In this document: in pieces, positions 1-8,574 of the stretch
How positions within the stretch are numbered: position 1 is the first letter of the stretch
How the letters are laid out: each line of letters begins with the position of its first letter
Source: Pararhizobium sp. IMCC3301
GTDB taxonomy: Bacteria > Pseudomonadota > Alphaproteobacteria > Rhizobiales > GCA-2746425
DNA length: 64,000 nucleotides
Direction of reading: 5' to 3'
NCBI RefSeq assembly: GCF_030758315.1
Contig: NZ_CP132336.1
Span: forward strand, 1,736,001-1,800,000
The notes under the pieces: model-generated
Seen by the model: the letters and a program-made list of their open reading frames with translations, nothing else
Told to the model about the DNA's origin: nothing
Database searches by the model: none
Made by a program: the position numbers and the translations under genes

Positions 1-504
1 CGTATGGCAGAGGCTCTCTGCTTCGCCGCATAATGTACAAAGTCGAGCTAAGACATTGTAAAATGTATCCCGGTGGGGAGTCCCGAACTAGGGACGGTTC
101 TCCAGGTTTTGGATTGCAGTCAGGTGGAACCGCTGCAATCGGGTTAGGCCGGCTTCGTAGCCATCATGCGAAAGCTTCTCGAAACCGCAAACGCACCGGT
201 CAAGGCTGACCGTTTATGGGGCGCAAAAAGCCCTTGCCCATGATGGACACTCCGGCGACGTCTTAAAGTAGCGCAAGGGGCCGCATTTGGTCATACGAAG
301 AGACCACGAAACCGCTCTGCCCCCTTTCAAGCCGATTTTAATCAGACAGAGCCGTGAAATCAGCAACTCCGCAATCAGTTCTAGGGAGCACGCCTTCCCT
401 GCAGGCGATCAGAGACCGGCACAAAACACGCTGTTACTGTTCAGGAAAAACAACTATGTTACTGCCGAAAAGTGACGCTCCCCCCCCCCCGGCCACAGCC
501 CACC
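1..504. other. Region without a recognised gene
   Basis: No reading frame here has recognisable family motifs, and no start with a convincing ribosome binding site was found. Short open frames exist on the plus strand (287-475, 354-566), but they look like chance ORFs overlapping the 3' end of the downstream transporter gene. The window edge cuts the context, so a regulatory or remnant function cannot be excluded. Confidence 0.5.
480..490. repeat. Homopolymeric C tract (11 C)
   Basis: Eleven consecutive C residues lie about 15 bases beyond the stop codon of the minus-strand tctA-like gene. Such tracts are prone to slippage, but this one is intergenic and would not shift a recognised reading frame. 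It could also be a sequencing-length artefact. Confidence 0.8.
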
Positions 505-2043
505 TCAATCCGAGTTCTCCAGACTGCGCTCTTGCTTCGAAGAAACCCAGTTCCGCACGACCATGAAGTAGAAAAAGACAGCAATGAGACCGAGAAAGAA
601 CAGGCTATCCGGACTGGTGAAGAAAATGGACGGACTTCCGTCAGTAATGGCCAGACTGCGCCTCATATAGACCTCGAGGTCCGGCCCGAGAATGAAGCCC
701 AGCAGGAAGGAGACCATGGGATATCCGCCGCGCTGCATGAAAAAGGCACCGATCCCGACAACAAGCGCCGCCCCCATCTGAAACACCGAAAAGGTCGAGA
801 CATATGCACCGACCATCGCCACAACAGCGATGCCCGAGAACAGCACCGCCTTATTGATCGAAACCAGTCGCATGTACCACGGCCCCAGAAACAGCAGCGT
901 GATCGGGATCAACAGCGCAGAGACCAGCAGCGCCGCCATCATGGGTGTCACGATGGCGAATTGCTCAGTCATCAGTTGAGGCCCTGGCTGCAGACCGTTG
1001 ATGATCAGCACCCCAAGTATCACCGCTGAGGTCGTATCGCCCGGGATGCCGAAGGTGAGCATCGGGACCAGCGAACCGCCGCACATCGCGTTGTTCGCGC
1101 TTTCTGCGGCGGCGATGCCTTCGATCGAGCCGTTGTTGTATTCCTCAGGCCGCGAAGAACTGCGCTTCGCCTCGGCGTAGGAGATGAACGCAGCGCTGCT
1201 GCCGCCCGCACCCGGGAGCACACCGACAAAGTAGCCGATCGTCGCGAACTTGAGGTAGCGGTAGGTGCCGATCAAGCGATAGTCCATCCAGCGTGGAACG
1301 AAGTTGCGCCAGCTCCATCTGACCTTTTCAGGCAGGCTGTTCGTGCCGCTTCGCCTTTCCGCCGCGCTGGCCGTGACCTGCGCGAACAACTCGCTGATCG
1401 CAAATGCGCCGATAATCACAGCCATCAGATCGATCCCTTCGACCAAGGCAGGAAACCCGAAGATCTGACGCGCTTTGGAACTTGCCACGTCAATCCCGAT
1501 GGTCGCCACCATGAGCCCAAGCAACGTAGCCACGATTCCTTTGGCGATTGACTGATCGTTCGAGATGATGATCACGAAAAAGGCGAACAGGATCAGAGAG
1601 AACTTTCCCGGTGTTTGCACGTAAAGCGCGGCCTGTGCCATCACGGGCGCCAAAGCCATCAGCAATACTGCGCCGATCACGCCGCCCAGCATCGAGGCCA
1701 GCGCGGCGCTGCGCAGCGCGCGCGCGCCATCGCCACGTCGCATCAGGATATTGCCCTCATAGGCGGTCATGACGGCGCAGGGCGCACCCGGGATGTTCAC
1801 TGTTATGGCGGTGATGCTGCCGCCATATTGTCCGCCCATGAAGATCGCGGCGACCATCACCAGAGACGAGGTCACATCCATCGAATAGGTGATCGGCAGG
1901 ACCAGCGCGACCGCGAGCGTACCGGTCAGGCCGGGAATCGCGGCGAAAATCGTCCCGATCAAGAACCCGGCCACGAGGTAGCCGAACACCGCAGGTTCCG
2001 CGATCGTCTGGAACCCTCCGACAACTTGCAGAAACTGCTCCAT
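505..2043 (-). CDS. tctA: Tripartite tricarboxylate transporter, large permease TctA
   Basis: Large membrane subunit of a TctABC secondary transporter, which imports carboxylates together with a periplasmic binding protein. The 512-residue length is normal and about twelve hydrophobic segments are visible. The family's glycine-rich N-terminal signature is present near residues 25-50 (AAIPGLTGT followed by LVLPITY). A second conserved Gly/Pro segment (GVLPGAGGSSAAF) lies near residue 260. The ATG overlaps the TGA of the upstream tctB by one base (TGATG), which indicates translational coupling; a TTG one codon earlier is less likely. It is the last gene of tctC-tctB-tctA. The substrate cannot be read from the sequence; the neighbouring CoA-transferase and FAD oxidase suggest an organic acid. 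Confidence 0.93.
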   Translation of the reverse strand: MEQFLQVVGGFQTIAEPAVFGYLVAGFLIGTIFAAIPGLTGTLAVALVLPITYSMDVTSSLVMVAAIFMGGQYGGSITAITVNIPGAPCAVMTAYEGNILMRRGDGARALRSAALASMLGGVIGAVLLMALAPVMAQAALYVQTPGKFSLILFAFFVIIISNDQSIAKGIVATLLGLMVATIGIDVASSKARQIFGFPALVEGIDLMAVIIGAFAISELFAQVTASAAERRSGTNSLPEKVRWSWRNFVPRWMDYRLIGTYRYLKFATIGYFVGVLPGAGGSSAAFISYAEAKRSSSRPEEYNNGSIEGIAAAESANNAMCGGSLVPMLTFGIPGDTTSAVILGVLIINGLQPGPQLMTEQFAIVTPMMAALLVSALLIPITLLFLGPWYMRLVSINKAVLFSGIAVVAMVGAYVSTFSVFQMGAALVVGIGAFFMQRGGYPMVSFLLGFILGPDLEVYMRRSLAITDGSPSIFFTSPDSLFFLGLIAVFFYFMVVRNWVSSKQERSLENSD

Positions 2044-2591
2044 CAAATTAACAATCCCATTCTTGGAAGTTGGATGCCGAAAAGCACGGCAAAGAACAGA
2101 TAGACGATCAGGCAGATAGCCGATGCGACACCGAGGTTCAGTACAATGCCGACAACGCCCTTGGACCAGCCGAACCGGAATGCCGCCAGAAGCCCCAGCG
2201 AAAACAGGAATGTCGATACCAGAAAGCCGAGGTGCCGGAACATCAGGACGTAGAGGAAGGAAATCGCGATCACGACGATCGTGACGACATATGTGCCCTG
2301 GTCCGGTGGCGCGGCGAGGGTGTCGGGGTCCGACAGTCCGTCCGGGACCTGGGGCTGCGATGGTCTGTCATCGGTGACCCGGCGGCGGCACAATTGTCCG
2401 ATGACCACCGCCAGAAGGGCAAGATACATTGCAATACTCAGGAGAATTGGCATGAAGCCTGCGCTTGGCAACCCGTAGCGAAAGATCGCCCCGTTCCGCA
2501 GCGCATCGGAAAGGTAGATCGTCGTGGCGACGAAAAGGACCAGTGGCAGGATCAATTCTCCGAATCGGAAACGCCGAGGATTTGCAGGCAT
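2043..2591 (-). CDS. tctB: Tripartite tricarboxylate transporter, small permease TctB
   Basis: Small membrane subunit of the TctABC carriers, 182 residues with four predicted transmembrane helices, near the family's usual size. Helices lie near residues 12-30, 45-65, 100-120 and 125-175. A polar proline-rich loop occupies about residues 70-95. The ATG has a GGAG ribosome site. Its stop overlaps the tctA start. Position between the binding-protein gene and tctA matches the canonical tctCBA order. Sequence conservation in TctB is weak, so the call rests mainly on topology and position. Confidence 0.88.
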   Translation of the reverse strand: MPANPRRFRFGELILPLVLFVATTIYLSDALRNGAIFRYGLPSAGFMPILLSIAMYLALLAVVIGQLCRRRVTDDRPSQPQVPDGLSDPDTLAAPPDQGTYVVTIVVIAISFLYVLMFRHLGFLVSTFLFSLGLLAAFRFGWSKGVVGIVLNLGVASAICLIVYLFFAVLFGIQLPRMGLLI

Positions 2592-2624
2592 TGCTACTCT
2601 CCTTTGAGCCGGGTTCCAGCGGGT

Positions 2625-2649
2625 CGGGCGGCCGCGTCCTGGCCGCCCG
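2625..2649 (-). terminator. GC-rich hairpin between tctC and tctB
   Basis: Perfect 9-bp inverted repeat CGGGCGGCC/GGCCGCCCG with a 7-base loop, in the 108-bp gap between tctC and tctB. There is no downstream T tract on the minus strand. The likely role is an mRNA-stabilising or attenuating hairpin that keeps the binding protein in excess over the permease, as is common for binding-protein transporters. This role is inferred. Confidence 0.55.
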
Positions 2650-2699
2650 GTTCTCCCTTCCCGAAGGTCAGGATGGTTTGCAGGCTTTCCGGCCAGGCG

Positions 2700-3695
2700 C
2701 TATTCGAGAATGCCTTGATCGGTAAGCTCCTTGAGGGTTTTGAAAATCTCGGCCTGGAAATCCATGGCAAAACCGGTGACTTCGTCACTGCCCATCCACG
2801 TTGCCGTCACCCCAACTTTCCGGGCCCAGTCCTGAAACTCTTCGCTGTTCCAGGCCGTTTTGATCGCCGCTTCTAAAACCTGCTTGGCATCATCGGGCGT
2901 ACCGGCAGGCACAGCGAACAACAGGAAACTGCCGGTCTGAAGGCTTAACCCGACTTCCTCGCTGATGGGCACATCCGGAAAACCGGGGTTTTCGGAGGCG
3001 CTGAATTCAACCAGGCCGCGTGCGTCACCGGAGGTCAGCAGCGGCGCGAAATCGCCAAGACTGGTGACGGCCGCATCGACCTCTCCCGACAGAACGCCTT
3101 CTTTCTGTCCCGGGCTGCCATCTGGATAGGCCACGATCCGGAACCGCGTGTCGGTTATTTCCTGAAGCTGGAGAAGCGTCAGGTGGGTCATCGATCCCAA
3201 CCCCATGATGCCGACATTGATCTCGCCCTCAGCCTCTTTCGCAGCGGAAATCAGGTCATCGAAGGACGCGTATTCGGTATCGCCGCCCACAATCAGCGCG
3301 TTGGGCTCGGTCGTGACGAGGGCGATCATGTCCAGCTTGTCGAGGCTATAGCCCGGCAGGATCCCTTCCCACGGCACAGTTACGACGCTGTCATAGGTCA
3401 GCGCTCCTACAGTGTAGCCATCGGCAGGCGAATTCATCAGGCGATTGATGCCGATAGCCGTGACGCCACCATCCAGATTTTCGACAAAAATCGACTGCGG
3501 CAGTTCGCCTTCCGCAATGCTCATGATCTTGCGAACGATTCCATCAGCGCCGCCGCCCGCACCCCATGGCACGATCGCTTGGATCGGACGGTCCGGATAT
3601 TCGGCCAACGCAGTGGTTGCGCTCGTCAGGGCAAGCACACTCGCTACGAGCGCTGTGCTCACGGTCGGTAACAGCAAGCTTCTTTGTAACTTCAT
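2700..3695 (-). CDS. tctC: Periplasmic binding protein TctC (Bug family)
   Basis: Solute-binding protein of the tripartite tricarboxylate transporter, 331 residues. The start at 3695 has a GGAGG site 8 bases upstream and gives a clean signal peptide (MKLQRSLLLP..., cleavage near ALA-EYPDRPI). The Bug-family opening YPDRPIQAIVPWGAGGGAD is present just after the cleavage site, with the ligand-contacting Gly-rich loop. It exports to the periplasm and captures a carboxylate for TctAB. Longer in-frame extension to 3758 lacks a ribosome site. It is the first gene of the tctCBA unit and faces the FAD-oxidase gene across a promoter region full of predicted FadR-type operators. Confidence 0.92.
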   Translation of the reverse strand: MKLQRSLLLPTVSTALVASVLALTSATTALAEYPDRPIQAIVPWGAGGGADGIVRKIMSIAEGELPQSIFVENLDGGVTAIGINRLMNSPADGYTVGALTYDSVVTVPWEGILPGYSLDKLDMIALVTTEPNALIVGGDTEYASFDDLISAAKEAEGEINVGIMGLGSMTHLTLLQLQEITDTRFRIVAYPDGSPGQKEGVLSGEVDAAVTSLGDFAPLLTSGDARGLVEFSASENPGFPDVPISEEVGLSLQTGSFLLFAVPAGTPDDAKQVLEAAIKTAWNSEEFQDWARKVGVTATWMGSDEVTGFAMDFQAEIFKTLKELTDQGILE

Positions 3696-3854
3696 CGATT
3701 TTCCTCCCATTGGTCCAGTGACAGTCTGGCTGCCAGGACAGAGCGCGCGCGATTTCATCCTTGAAGTGCCTCACGACGGTTGTGAATTCGTTTTTCGCCA
3801 ACCATGCACTGAGAAAATCGGACGGACGGAACCGTTTTTGCCCTCCATTGATCA

Positions 3855-3894
3855 TTGTTGTACCAAAATCGGTCCTACCGATCCGGTATCATCA
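3855..3894. promoter_or_regulatory. Array of three predicted FadR-type operator sites upstream of tctC
   Basis: Three imperfect TNGT-N3-ACNA-like sites lie in tandem: TTGTTGTACCA (3855-3865), CGGTCCTACCG (3870-3880) and CGGTATCATCA (3884-3894). Their centres are 14-15 bp apart. The first matches the FadR-subfamily GntR consensus exactly; the other two deviate at one or more arm positions. Placement about 160-200 bp upstream of the tctC start suggests control of tctCBA, the divergent oxidase, or both. The nearest candidate binder is the FCD regulator at 6468-7283. Confidence 0.55.
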
Positions 3895-3964
3895 GATTAA
3901 GTAATTTTGTCTTTCAGTCAAGTTTTTCGTGAAACCTGCGCTCAGGGCAGAATTTACTTGTGGC

Positions 3965-4003
3965 TTGACATGAATTTATTGGTCGTCCAAATTGGTCATA
4001 CCG
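3965..4003 (+). promoter_or_regulatory. Predicted promoter and operator pair upstream of the FAD oxidase
   Basis: A consensus -35 hexamer TTGACA (3965-3970) is followed by TGGTCGTCCAA (3980-3990) and TGGTCATACCG (3993-4003). Both resemble the operator half-site pattern TGGT-N3-ACCA and are centred 13 bp apart. The -10 element is not clear; any -10 about 17 bp after the -35 would overlap these sites, which would fit repression by occlusion. This promoter would drive the oxidase-GST operon. Confidence 0.5.
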
Positions 4004-4084
4004 AAAATAATCATGTCCCTGCGCATTCGAGCGATGTGATCGCGCTGCGCAGGGGCACCGGTTCAACATTGAGGAGACAGGGAA

Positions 4085-5734
4085 TTGGCAAAGACCGAAG
4101 GGCGGTATTTTGGCCGCAAGCGCAAGTTCTGGACTTGGGGTTACGAAGGCGATGAGGTTCCGCAGGCGGAAATCGATTCGATGTGTGAACGAGTAGCCAA
4201 ACGTCTGGGCGTTGACGGGTTCGACCTACTTTCCGACCCAACTTTGGATGAAATCGAGCTGCGAGAACCGCGGATTACGCCCCCTGCCACGCTCGCACAT
4301 TTCTGTACGACCGACAAATGGGACCGTGTCGTCCATACCTACGGCAAGGGTTTCAAGGACATGGTGCAGATCTATCGTCGGCGGTTCGACAACCCGCCCG
4401 ATGTGATCGCCTATCCGCGCGACGAGGACGAAATCCGCGCCGTGCTCGATTGGTGCGGCGAGCATGGCTATGCCGCGATTCCCTTTGGTGGCGGATCGAG
4501 CGTTACCGGCGGCTTCTTTGCACCCGCCGAGGAATGCGAAGGGGCTGTCATCATCGACCTGGGCAACCTCAACCAGGTGCTCGAAGTCGATGACGTCTCG
4601 CGCTGCGCGCGCATTCAGGCGGGAATCCTGGGGCCAGCGCTGGAAAGCACGCTCAAGCCAAAGGATTTCACGCTCCGGCACATTCCGCAGTCCTGGGAAT
4701 TCTCGTCTCTTGGTGGTTGGATCGCCACGCGCTCTTCGGGACACTACGCGACAATGCTCACCCATATCGACGAATCGGTGCAAAGCCTTCGGGTCGTCAC
4801 GCCGACAGGGACGCTGGAAAACCGGCGCCTTCCTGGCTCGGGCGCGGGCCCTGATCCTGACCGGGCCTTTATCGGCTCGGAAGGCACATACGGCATCATT
4901 TCCGAGGCCTGGATGCGATTGCAGGGCCGGGTCAAGTTCCGTGCTAATGCCTCGATCGCTTTCAAGGATTTTTATCGCGGTGCGGACGCCGTTCGCCAAA
5001 TCACCCAATCCGCCCTGTTTCCCGCGAACTGTCGTTATCTGGACGAAAAGGACGCCTTCTTTTACGGCGCGGGCGACGGCAGCGAATCGATGCTTCTGCT
5101 CGGTTTCGAATCCTCCGACCATCCGATGGATGCCTGGCTGGAACGTGGTATCGATATCTGCCGCGATCATGGTGGAACTGTCAGGCAAAAGGCGGGCACA
5201 GGAACCGACGCTCTTGAAACCAGCCGTTCGGGACAGCAAGGCAGCTGGCGCAAGCAGTTCCGCTATCTGCCATATCTGATGCACATACGCGCAGCGATGG
5301 GCATCGTCAGCTTTACCTTCGAAACCGCCTACACCTGGGACAAGTTCAAGCAGATCGACGGCGAATTGATGCGCCGGATCGCCGACGCGCAGAAACGCAT
5401 CACCGGTGGCGGTATCGTGTGCCGCCGGTTCTCGTTCCTCTATCCGGATGGTCCGGCGCCATATTACTCGATCATGGCTCCCTCTACACATGACCGTTGT
5501 CTTGAGGATTATCAGGCGCTTTCGGATGTGGCCTCTGACGCGTTGATGGAACTGGGCGCCACGATCACACATCATCATGCCGTCGGGCGGACCTTCAAGC
5601 CTTGGTATAAGAAGGAGATCGACCCGGTCTATGCGCGGATGCTGGCCGCCACAAAAAAGGAACTCGATCCATCGTGGATCATGAATCCCGGCCTCCTGAT
5701 CGACCGGCCCAAGGGCCTGAAACTGACCGCCTGA
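4085..5734 (+). CDS. FAD-linked oxidase, alkyldihydroxyacetonephosphate synthase-like
   Basis: A 549-residue flavoprotein of the PCMH/VAO superfamily. The FAD-binding core begins near residue 100 (VIAYPRDEDEIRAVLDW) and carries the AgpS-like pyrophosphate loop FGGGSSVTGG. The C-terminal substrate/cap domain ends in MNPGLL, as in bacterial AgpS and D-2-hydroxyacid dehydrogenases. The start is TTG with an AGGAG-like site (GGAGACAGGGAA); no better upstream start was found. True AgpS makes ether lipids, but bacterial paralogues next to transporters and CoA-transferases are more often 2-hydroxyacid oxidases. Here the partner genes (TctABC, GST, CoA-transferase) favour catabolic oxidation of an imported acid. 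Substrate unknown. Confidence 0.85.
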   Translation: MAKTEGRYFGRKRKFWTWGYEGDEVPQAEIDSMCERVAKRLGVDGFDLLSDPTLDEIELREPRITPPATLAHFCTTDKWDRVVHTYGKGFKDMVQIYRRRFDNPPDVIAYPRDEDEIRAVLDWCGEHGYAAIPFGGGSSVTGGFFAPAEECEGAVIIDLGNLNQVLEVDDVSRCARIQAGILGPALESTLKPKDFTLRHIPQSWEFSSLGGWIATRSSGHYATMLTHIDESVQSLRVVTPTGTLENRRLPGSGAGPDPDRAFIGSEGTYGIISEAWMRLQGRVKFRANASIAFKDFYRGADAVRQITQSALFPANCRYLDEKDAFFYGAGDGSESMLLLGFESSDHPMDAWLERGIDICRDHGGTVRQKAGTGTDALETSRSGQQGSWRKQFRYLPYLMHIRAAMGIVSFTFETAYTWDKFKQIDGELMRRIADAQKRITGGGIVCRRFSFLYPDGPAPYYSIMAPSTHDRCLEDYQALSDVASDALMELGATITHHHAVGRTFKPWYKKEIDPVYARMLAATKKELDPSWIMNPGLLIDRPKGLKLTA

Positions 5735-5748
5735 TGGAGGAAACAGCT

Positions 5749-6459
5749 ATGATCGACCTTTATTTCTGGCCTACTCCGAACGGATACAAGGCATCGATCA
5801 TGCTTGAAGAAACCGGCCTCGCCTACCGGGTCAAGCCGATTGACATCACCGCGGGCGACCAGTTCGCCCGCGAGTTCCTCACGATCAGTCCAAACAACAA
5901 GATTCCAGCCATCGTCGATCCCGACGGGCCGGATGGCAAACCAGTCAGCGTGTTCGAATCGGGCGCGGTCCTGCTGTATCTGGCGGAAAAGACCGGATGC
6001 CTGATTTCCACCGCCCCCCGCGCGCGAATCCAGACTATGGAATGGCTCATGTTCCAGATGGGTGGGTTTGGTCCGATGCTTGGCCAGGCGCATCATTTCA
6101 GGGTTTACGCTCCGGAAAACATTGATTACGCTGTCAAGCGTTATACGGACGAAGCCAGCCGGCTCTATCGCGTCCTTGAAGCCCGGCTTGAAGGCTCCGC
6201 ATACTTGGCCGGCGACTATTCCATTGCTGACATCGCGACGTTTACTTGGGTACGGCCGCGCAAGATGCAGGGTCAGGATCTGGCGGATTACCCGAATATC
6301 CAGCGCTGGTACGACGCGATTAAAGCCCGCCCTGCGGTGCAGGCCGGGCTATCGGTAATGGCCGACCGCAAAAAGTGGGAAGCAAAACCCGGCAGCGACG
6401 CCTGGACCTCGATGTTCGGCAACTCCGCAAGTCAGGGCCACGGCGACAGAAACGAATAG
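5749..6459 (+). CDS. Glutathione S-transferase family protein (YfcG/Ure2-like)
   Basis: A 236-residue GST with a thioredoxin-fold N-terminal half (LYFWPTPNGYKASIMLEE, and the cis-Pro/glutathione contact NNKIPAIVD) and an all-helical C-terminal half with the N-capping SIADIATFTW motif. The start at 5749 follows a GGAGGAAAC site and gives the canonical N-terminus. The in-frame ATG at 5674 lies inside the upstream oxidase gene. The PNGYK context resembles Ure2p/YfcG disulfide-bond reductases rather than classical Cys or Ser GSTs. It lies 14 bp after the FAD oxidase, so the two are likely co-transcribed and GSH-dependent processing of the oxidase product is plausible. Confidence 0.9.
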   Translation: MIDLYFWPTPNGYKASIMLEETGLAYRVKPIDITAGDQFAREFLTISPNNKIPAIVDPDGPDGKPVSVFESGAVLLYLAEKTGCLISTAPRARIQTMEWLMFQMGGFGPMLGQAHHFRVYAPENIDYAVKRYTDEASRLYRVLEARLEGSAYLAGDYSIADIATFTWVRPRKMQGQDLADYPNIQRWYDAIKARPAVQAGLSVMADRKKWEAKPGSDAWTSMFGNSASQGHGDRNE

Positions 6460-6467
6460 CGACAGTA

Positions 6468-7283
6468 CTACTCCACAGCGTCGCTTCCGCTCGTCAACAA
6501 CTTTTCCCAAGTCGCCACGGTTTGCGAAAGATGGGCGTCGATGGCCTCGCTCGCGCGATCAGCGTCACGCTCCCGGATGGCGCTGAAAATCCGCGAATGC
6601 TCTTCAAACGACCGAAGACACCGCGACTGATCCGCAAAGAAGAGTTTGCGGCGCAACTGCGACATTTCATAAAACGCGTTGACCAGCCGGACGAGAACGT
6701 GATTGCCGGTGGATGCCACGATGAGCTGATGGAATTCACGGTCCTCTAGCTCGATGGACTCGGACTTATCCAGCCGGGCCCGCGTAGCGGACAAATTCCG
6801 CTCTAGCTTGGCAAGATCAGCGTCGGTATGGCGCGCACAGGCGAGCGTCACTGCCTGGACCTCCAGAACCCGGCGCGTCTCCAGCGCATCGGCGACTTCC
6901 TTTGGTTGCAGCGGCACGCCGGTATCGGCATGCAGAACTAAGGCCTCGAAGCTGCTTTCACTGTTCAGGTCACGAAGATAGATCCCCGAACTGGGCCGCC
7001 GTTCGACCACGCGCATCGCTTCGAGAGCGGTGATTGCCTCACGGACATATTGCCGGGTGGTACCCAGCTTCTGGGCGAAATCGCGTTCCGAAAGCAGCCG
7101 CTCGCCGCTTTCGTATTTCCGCTCGCGAATGAAATTCAGGACTTGGCCGATAGTTTTCTGGGTTTTCAAATGCAGCCTTTCAAGGAACGCACCGCACGAC
7201 GCGAATGCTGGCTCCAATTGCCCGAGTTTACAATACCTTACTCCGGTATCGGCGGATTTCCAAGCTATCAGGTCAAACCACAC
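6468..7283 (-). CDS. FadR-family GntR transcriptional regulator (FCD domain)
   Basis: N-terminal winged helix of GntR type (SGERLLSERDFAQKLGTTRQYVREAITALEAM) followed by an FCD effector domain with conserved acidic and His residues (ELEDREFHQLI, EEHSRIF, AHL). The exact start is uncertain. The frame is open to 7283, next to the stop of the CoA-transferase, but the DNA-binding domain only begins about 40 residues in. A TTG at LKTQKTIGQV is a possible alternative. It is transcribed with the CoA-transferase and ends convergent to the GST. FadR-type regulators bind TNGT-N3-ACNA sites; matching sites stand before tctC, the oxidase and the CoA-transferase, so it probably controls all three units and itself. 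Confidence 0.9.
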   Translation of the reverse strand: MWFDLIAWKSADTGVRYCKLGQLEPAFASCGAFLERLHLKTQKTIGQVLNFIRERKYESGERLLSERDFAQKLGTTRQYVREAITALEAMRVVERRPSSGIYLRDLNSESSFEALVLHADTGVPLQPKEVADALETRRVLEVQAVTLACARHTDADLAKLERNLSATRARLDKSESIELEDREFHQLIVASTGNHVLVRLVNAFYEMSQLRRKLFFADQSRCLRSFEEHSRIFSAIRERDADRASEAIDAHLSQTVATWEKLLTSGSDAVE

Positions 7284-8486
7284 TCACGAGTCGGCGCCCT
7301 GTTCTTCGACTACATCCTGTGCGATTGCCAGGATGTAGTCGCGGTGTTCGTCCAGCATTGGCGGGCCGGCTTCGTATTCGATTGCGGTCCGGGAGAACCG
7401 GACCGGGTTTGCCACCAGGCGGACCGTCCCGGCTCCGGTATGTGGCAGCTCCACCAGCATGCCGCGCGCCAGGACCTGCGGGTCGGACATCACGGCATCT
7501 AGCCCGTTAATTGGCGCGCATGGTACGCCCGAGGCGCTCAACGTATCGATCCAATAGCTGGTGTCATTCTGGCGCGTGCGCTGACCGACTAGCGCTGACA
7601 GCGCGTCACGGTGACACAACCGATTGGAGTTGCTGGTAAATCGCTGGTCTGCCGCGACATCTTCCAGGCCCGCGACACGGCAAAACCCGAGGAACTGACG
7701 ATCGTTTCCCACGGCCAGAACGAATGCGCCGTCCGAGGTGTCGAACACCCCGTATGGGGCAATGTTGGGGTGTTCGTTGCCCATAGGTTCAGGTGTTTTG
7801 CCACTGGCCAGATAGTTCATGTTCTGATTGGCCAGACAGGCCACCATCGTATCGAGTAAGGACATGTCGATATGCTGGCCTTCACCGGTCAGGTGCTTAT
7901 GATGATAGGCTGCGATCACCGCGCTGGCGGCATAGGTTCCGGTCAACAGATCCGCGATCGGCACACCAACGCGCTGCGCACCGCCGCCCGGACGGTCCTT
8001 GCGTTCGCCGGTCAGGCTCATGAGGCCGCCCATGGCCTGGATCGCCATGTCGTATCCGGCACGGTCCCGATAGGGGCCTGTGTGACCGAAACCCGTGATC
8101 GAACAATAGATGATTCCCGGATTCGTCTTGCGGACCGTCTCGAAATCTAGGCCGTAACGGCACAGATCGCCGAACTTGTAATTCTCAATCAGCACATCCG
8201 CCTTGTTGGCAAGACGGTGCAAGACCCCCAAATCCGCGTCGTTCTTAAGATCAAGGCAGATGGATTTTTTACCGCGGTTCGCCGCAAAGAAATAGGCGGC
8301 ATCGTGACCGGCATCGTTATCGAACTCGATAAACGGCGGTCCCCATTGCCGAGTATCGTCGCCAACCTCCGGACGTTCGATCTTCCAGACATCCGCGCCA
8401 TAATCGACAAGGATCTGTCCGAGCCAGGGCCCCGCAAGAATACGCGACATATCAAGAACTTTCAAACCCACCAAAGGCCCGGCCAT
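7284..8486 (-). CDS. Class III CoA-transferase (CaiB/BaiF family)
   Basis: A 400-residue formyl-CoA-transferase-like enzyme that moves CoA between carboxylic acids. Family features are visible: N-terminal LKVLDMSRILAGPWLGQILVDYGADVWKIERPE, the SICLDLKN strand, and the predicted catalytic Asp in GQHIDMSLLD near residue 170. ATG at 8486 has AGGAG 8 bases upstream; the in-frame ATG at 8522 lies inside the predicted operator. It precedes the GntR regulator with no gap. It probably activates the imported acid to a CoA ester. Confidence 0.93.
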   Translation of the reverse strand: MAGPLVGLKVLDMSRILAGPWLGQILVDYGADVWKIERPEVGDDTRQWGPPFIEFDNDAGHDAAYFFAANRGKKSICLDLKNDADLGVLHRLANKADVLIENYKFGDLCRYGLDFETVRKTNPGIIYCSITGFGHTGPYRDRAGYDMAIQAMGGLMSLTGERKDRPGGGAQRVGVPIADLLTGTYAASAVIAAYHHKHLTGEGQHIDMSLLDTMVACLANQNMNYLASGKTPEPMGNEHPNIAPYGVFDTSDGAFVLAVGNDRQFLGFCRVAGLEDVAADQRFTSNSNRLCHRDALSALVGQRTRQNDTSYWIDTLSASGVPCAPINGLDAVMSDPQVLARGMLVELPHTGAGTVRLVANPVRFSRTAIEYEAGPPMLDEHRDYILAIAQDVVEEQGADS

Positions 8487-8524
8487 TGTGTCACTCCTAT
8501 CCAGTCGCTCAGTGAGAGCCATAT

Positions 8525-8549
8525 TGGTATTACCAGATTGGTAATATCA
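8525..8549 (-). promoter_or_regulatory. Tandem FadR-type operators upstream of the CoA-transferase
   Basis: TGGTATTACCA (8525-8535) is a perfect TNGT-N3-ACNA palindrome. TGGTAATATCA (8539-8549) is a near-perfect second site centred 14 bp away. They lie 39-63 bp upstream of the CoA-transferase ATG, where they could overlap a promoter. The same tandem arrangement occurs at 3855-3894 and 3980-4003. Confidence 0.65.
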
Positions 8550-8574
8550 AATTAAACGGGGCAGTTGCAAGGAG

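Noticed and set aside
4226-5578. A 450-codon open frame on the minus strand
   Set aside because: It lies entirely antisense to the FAD oxidase gene, has no recognisable motif and reflects GC-rich third-position bias.
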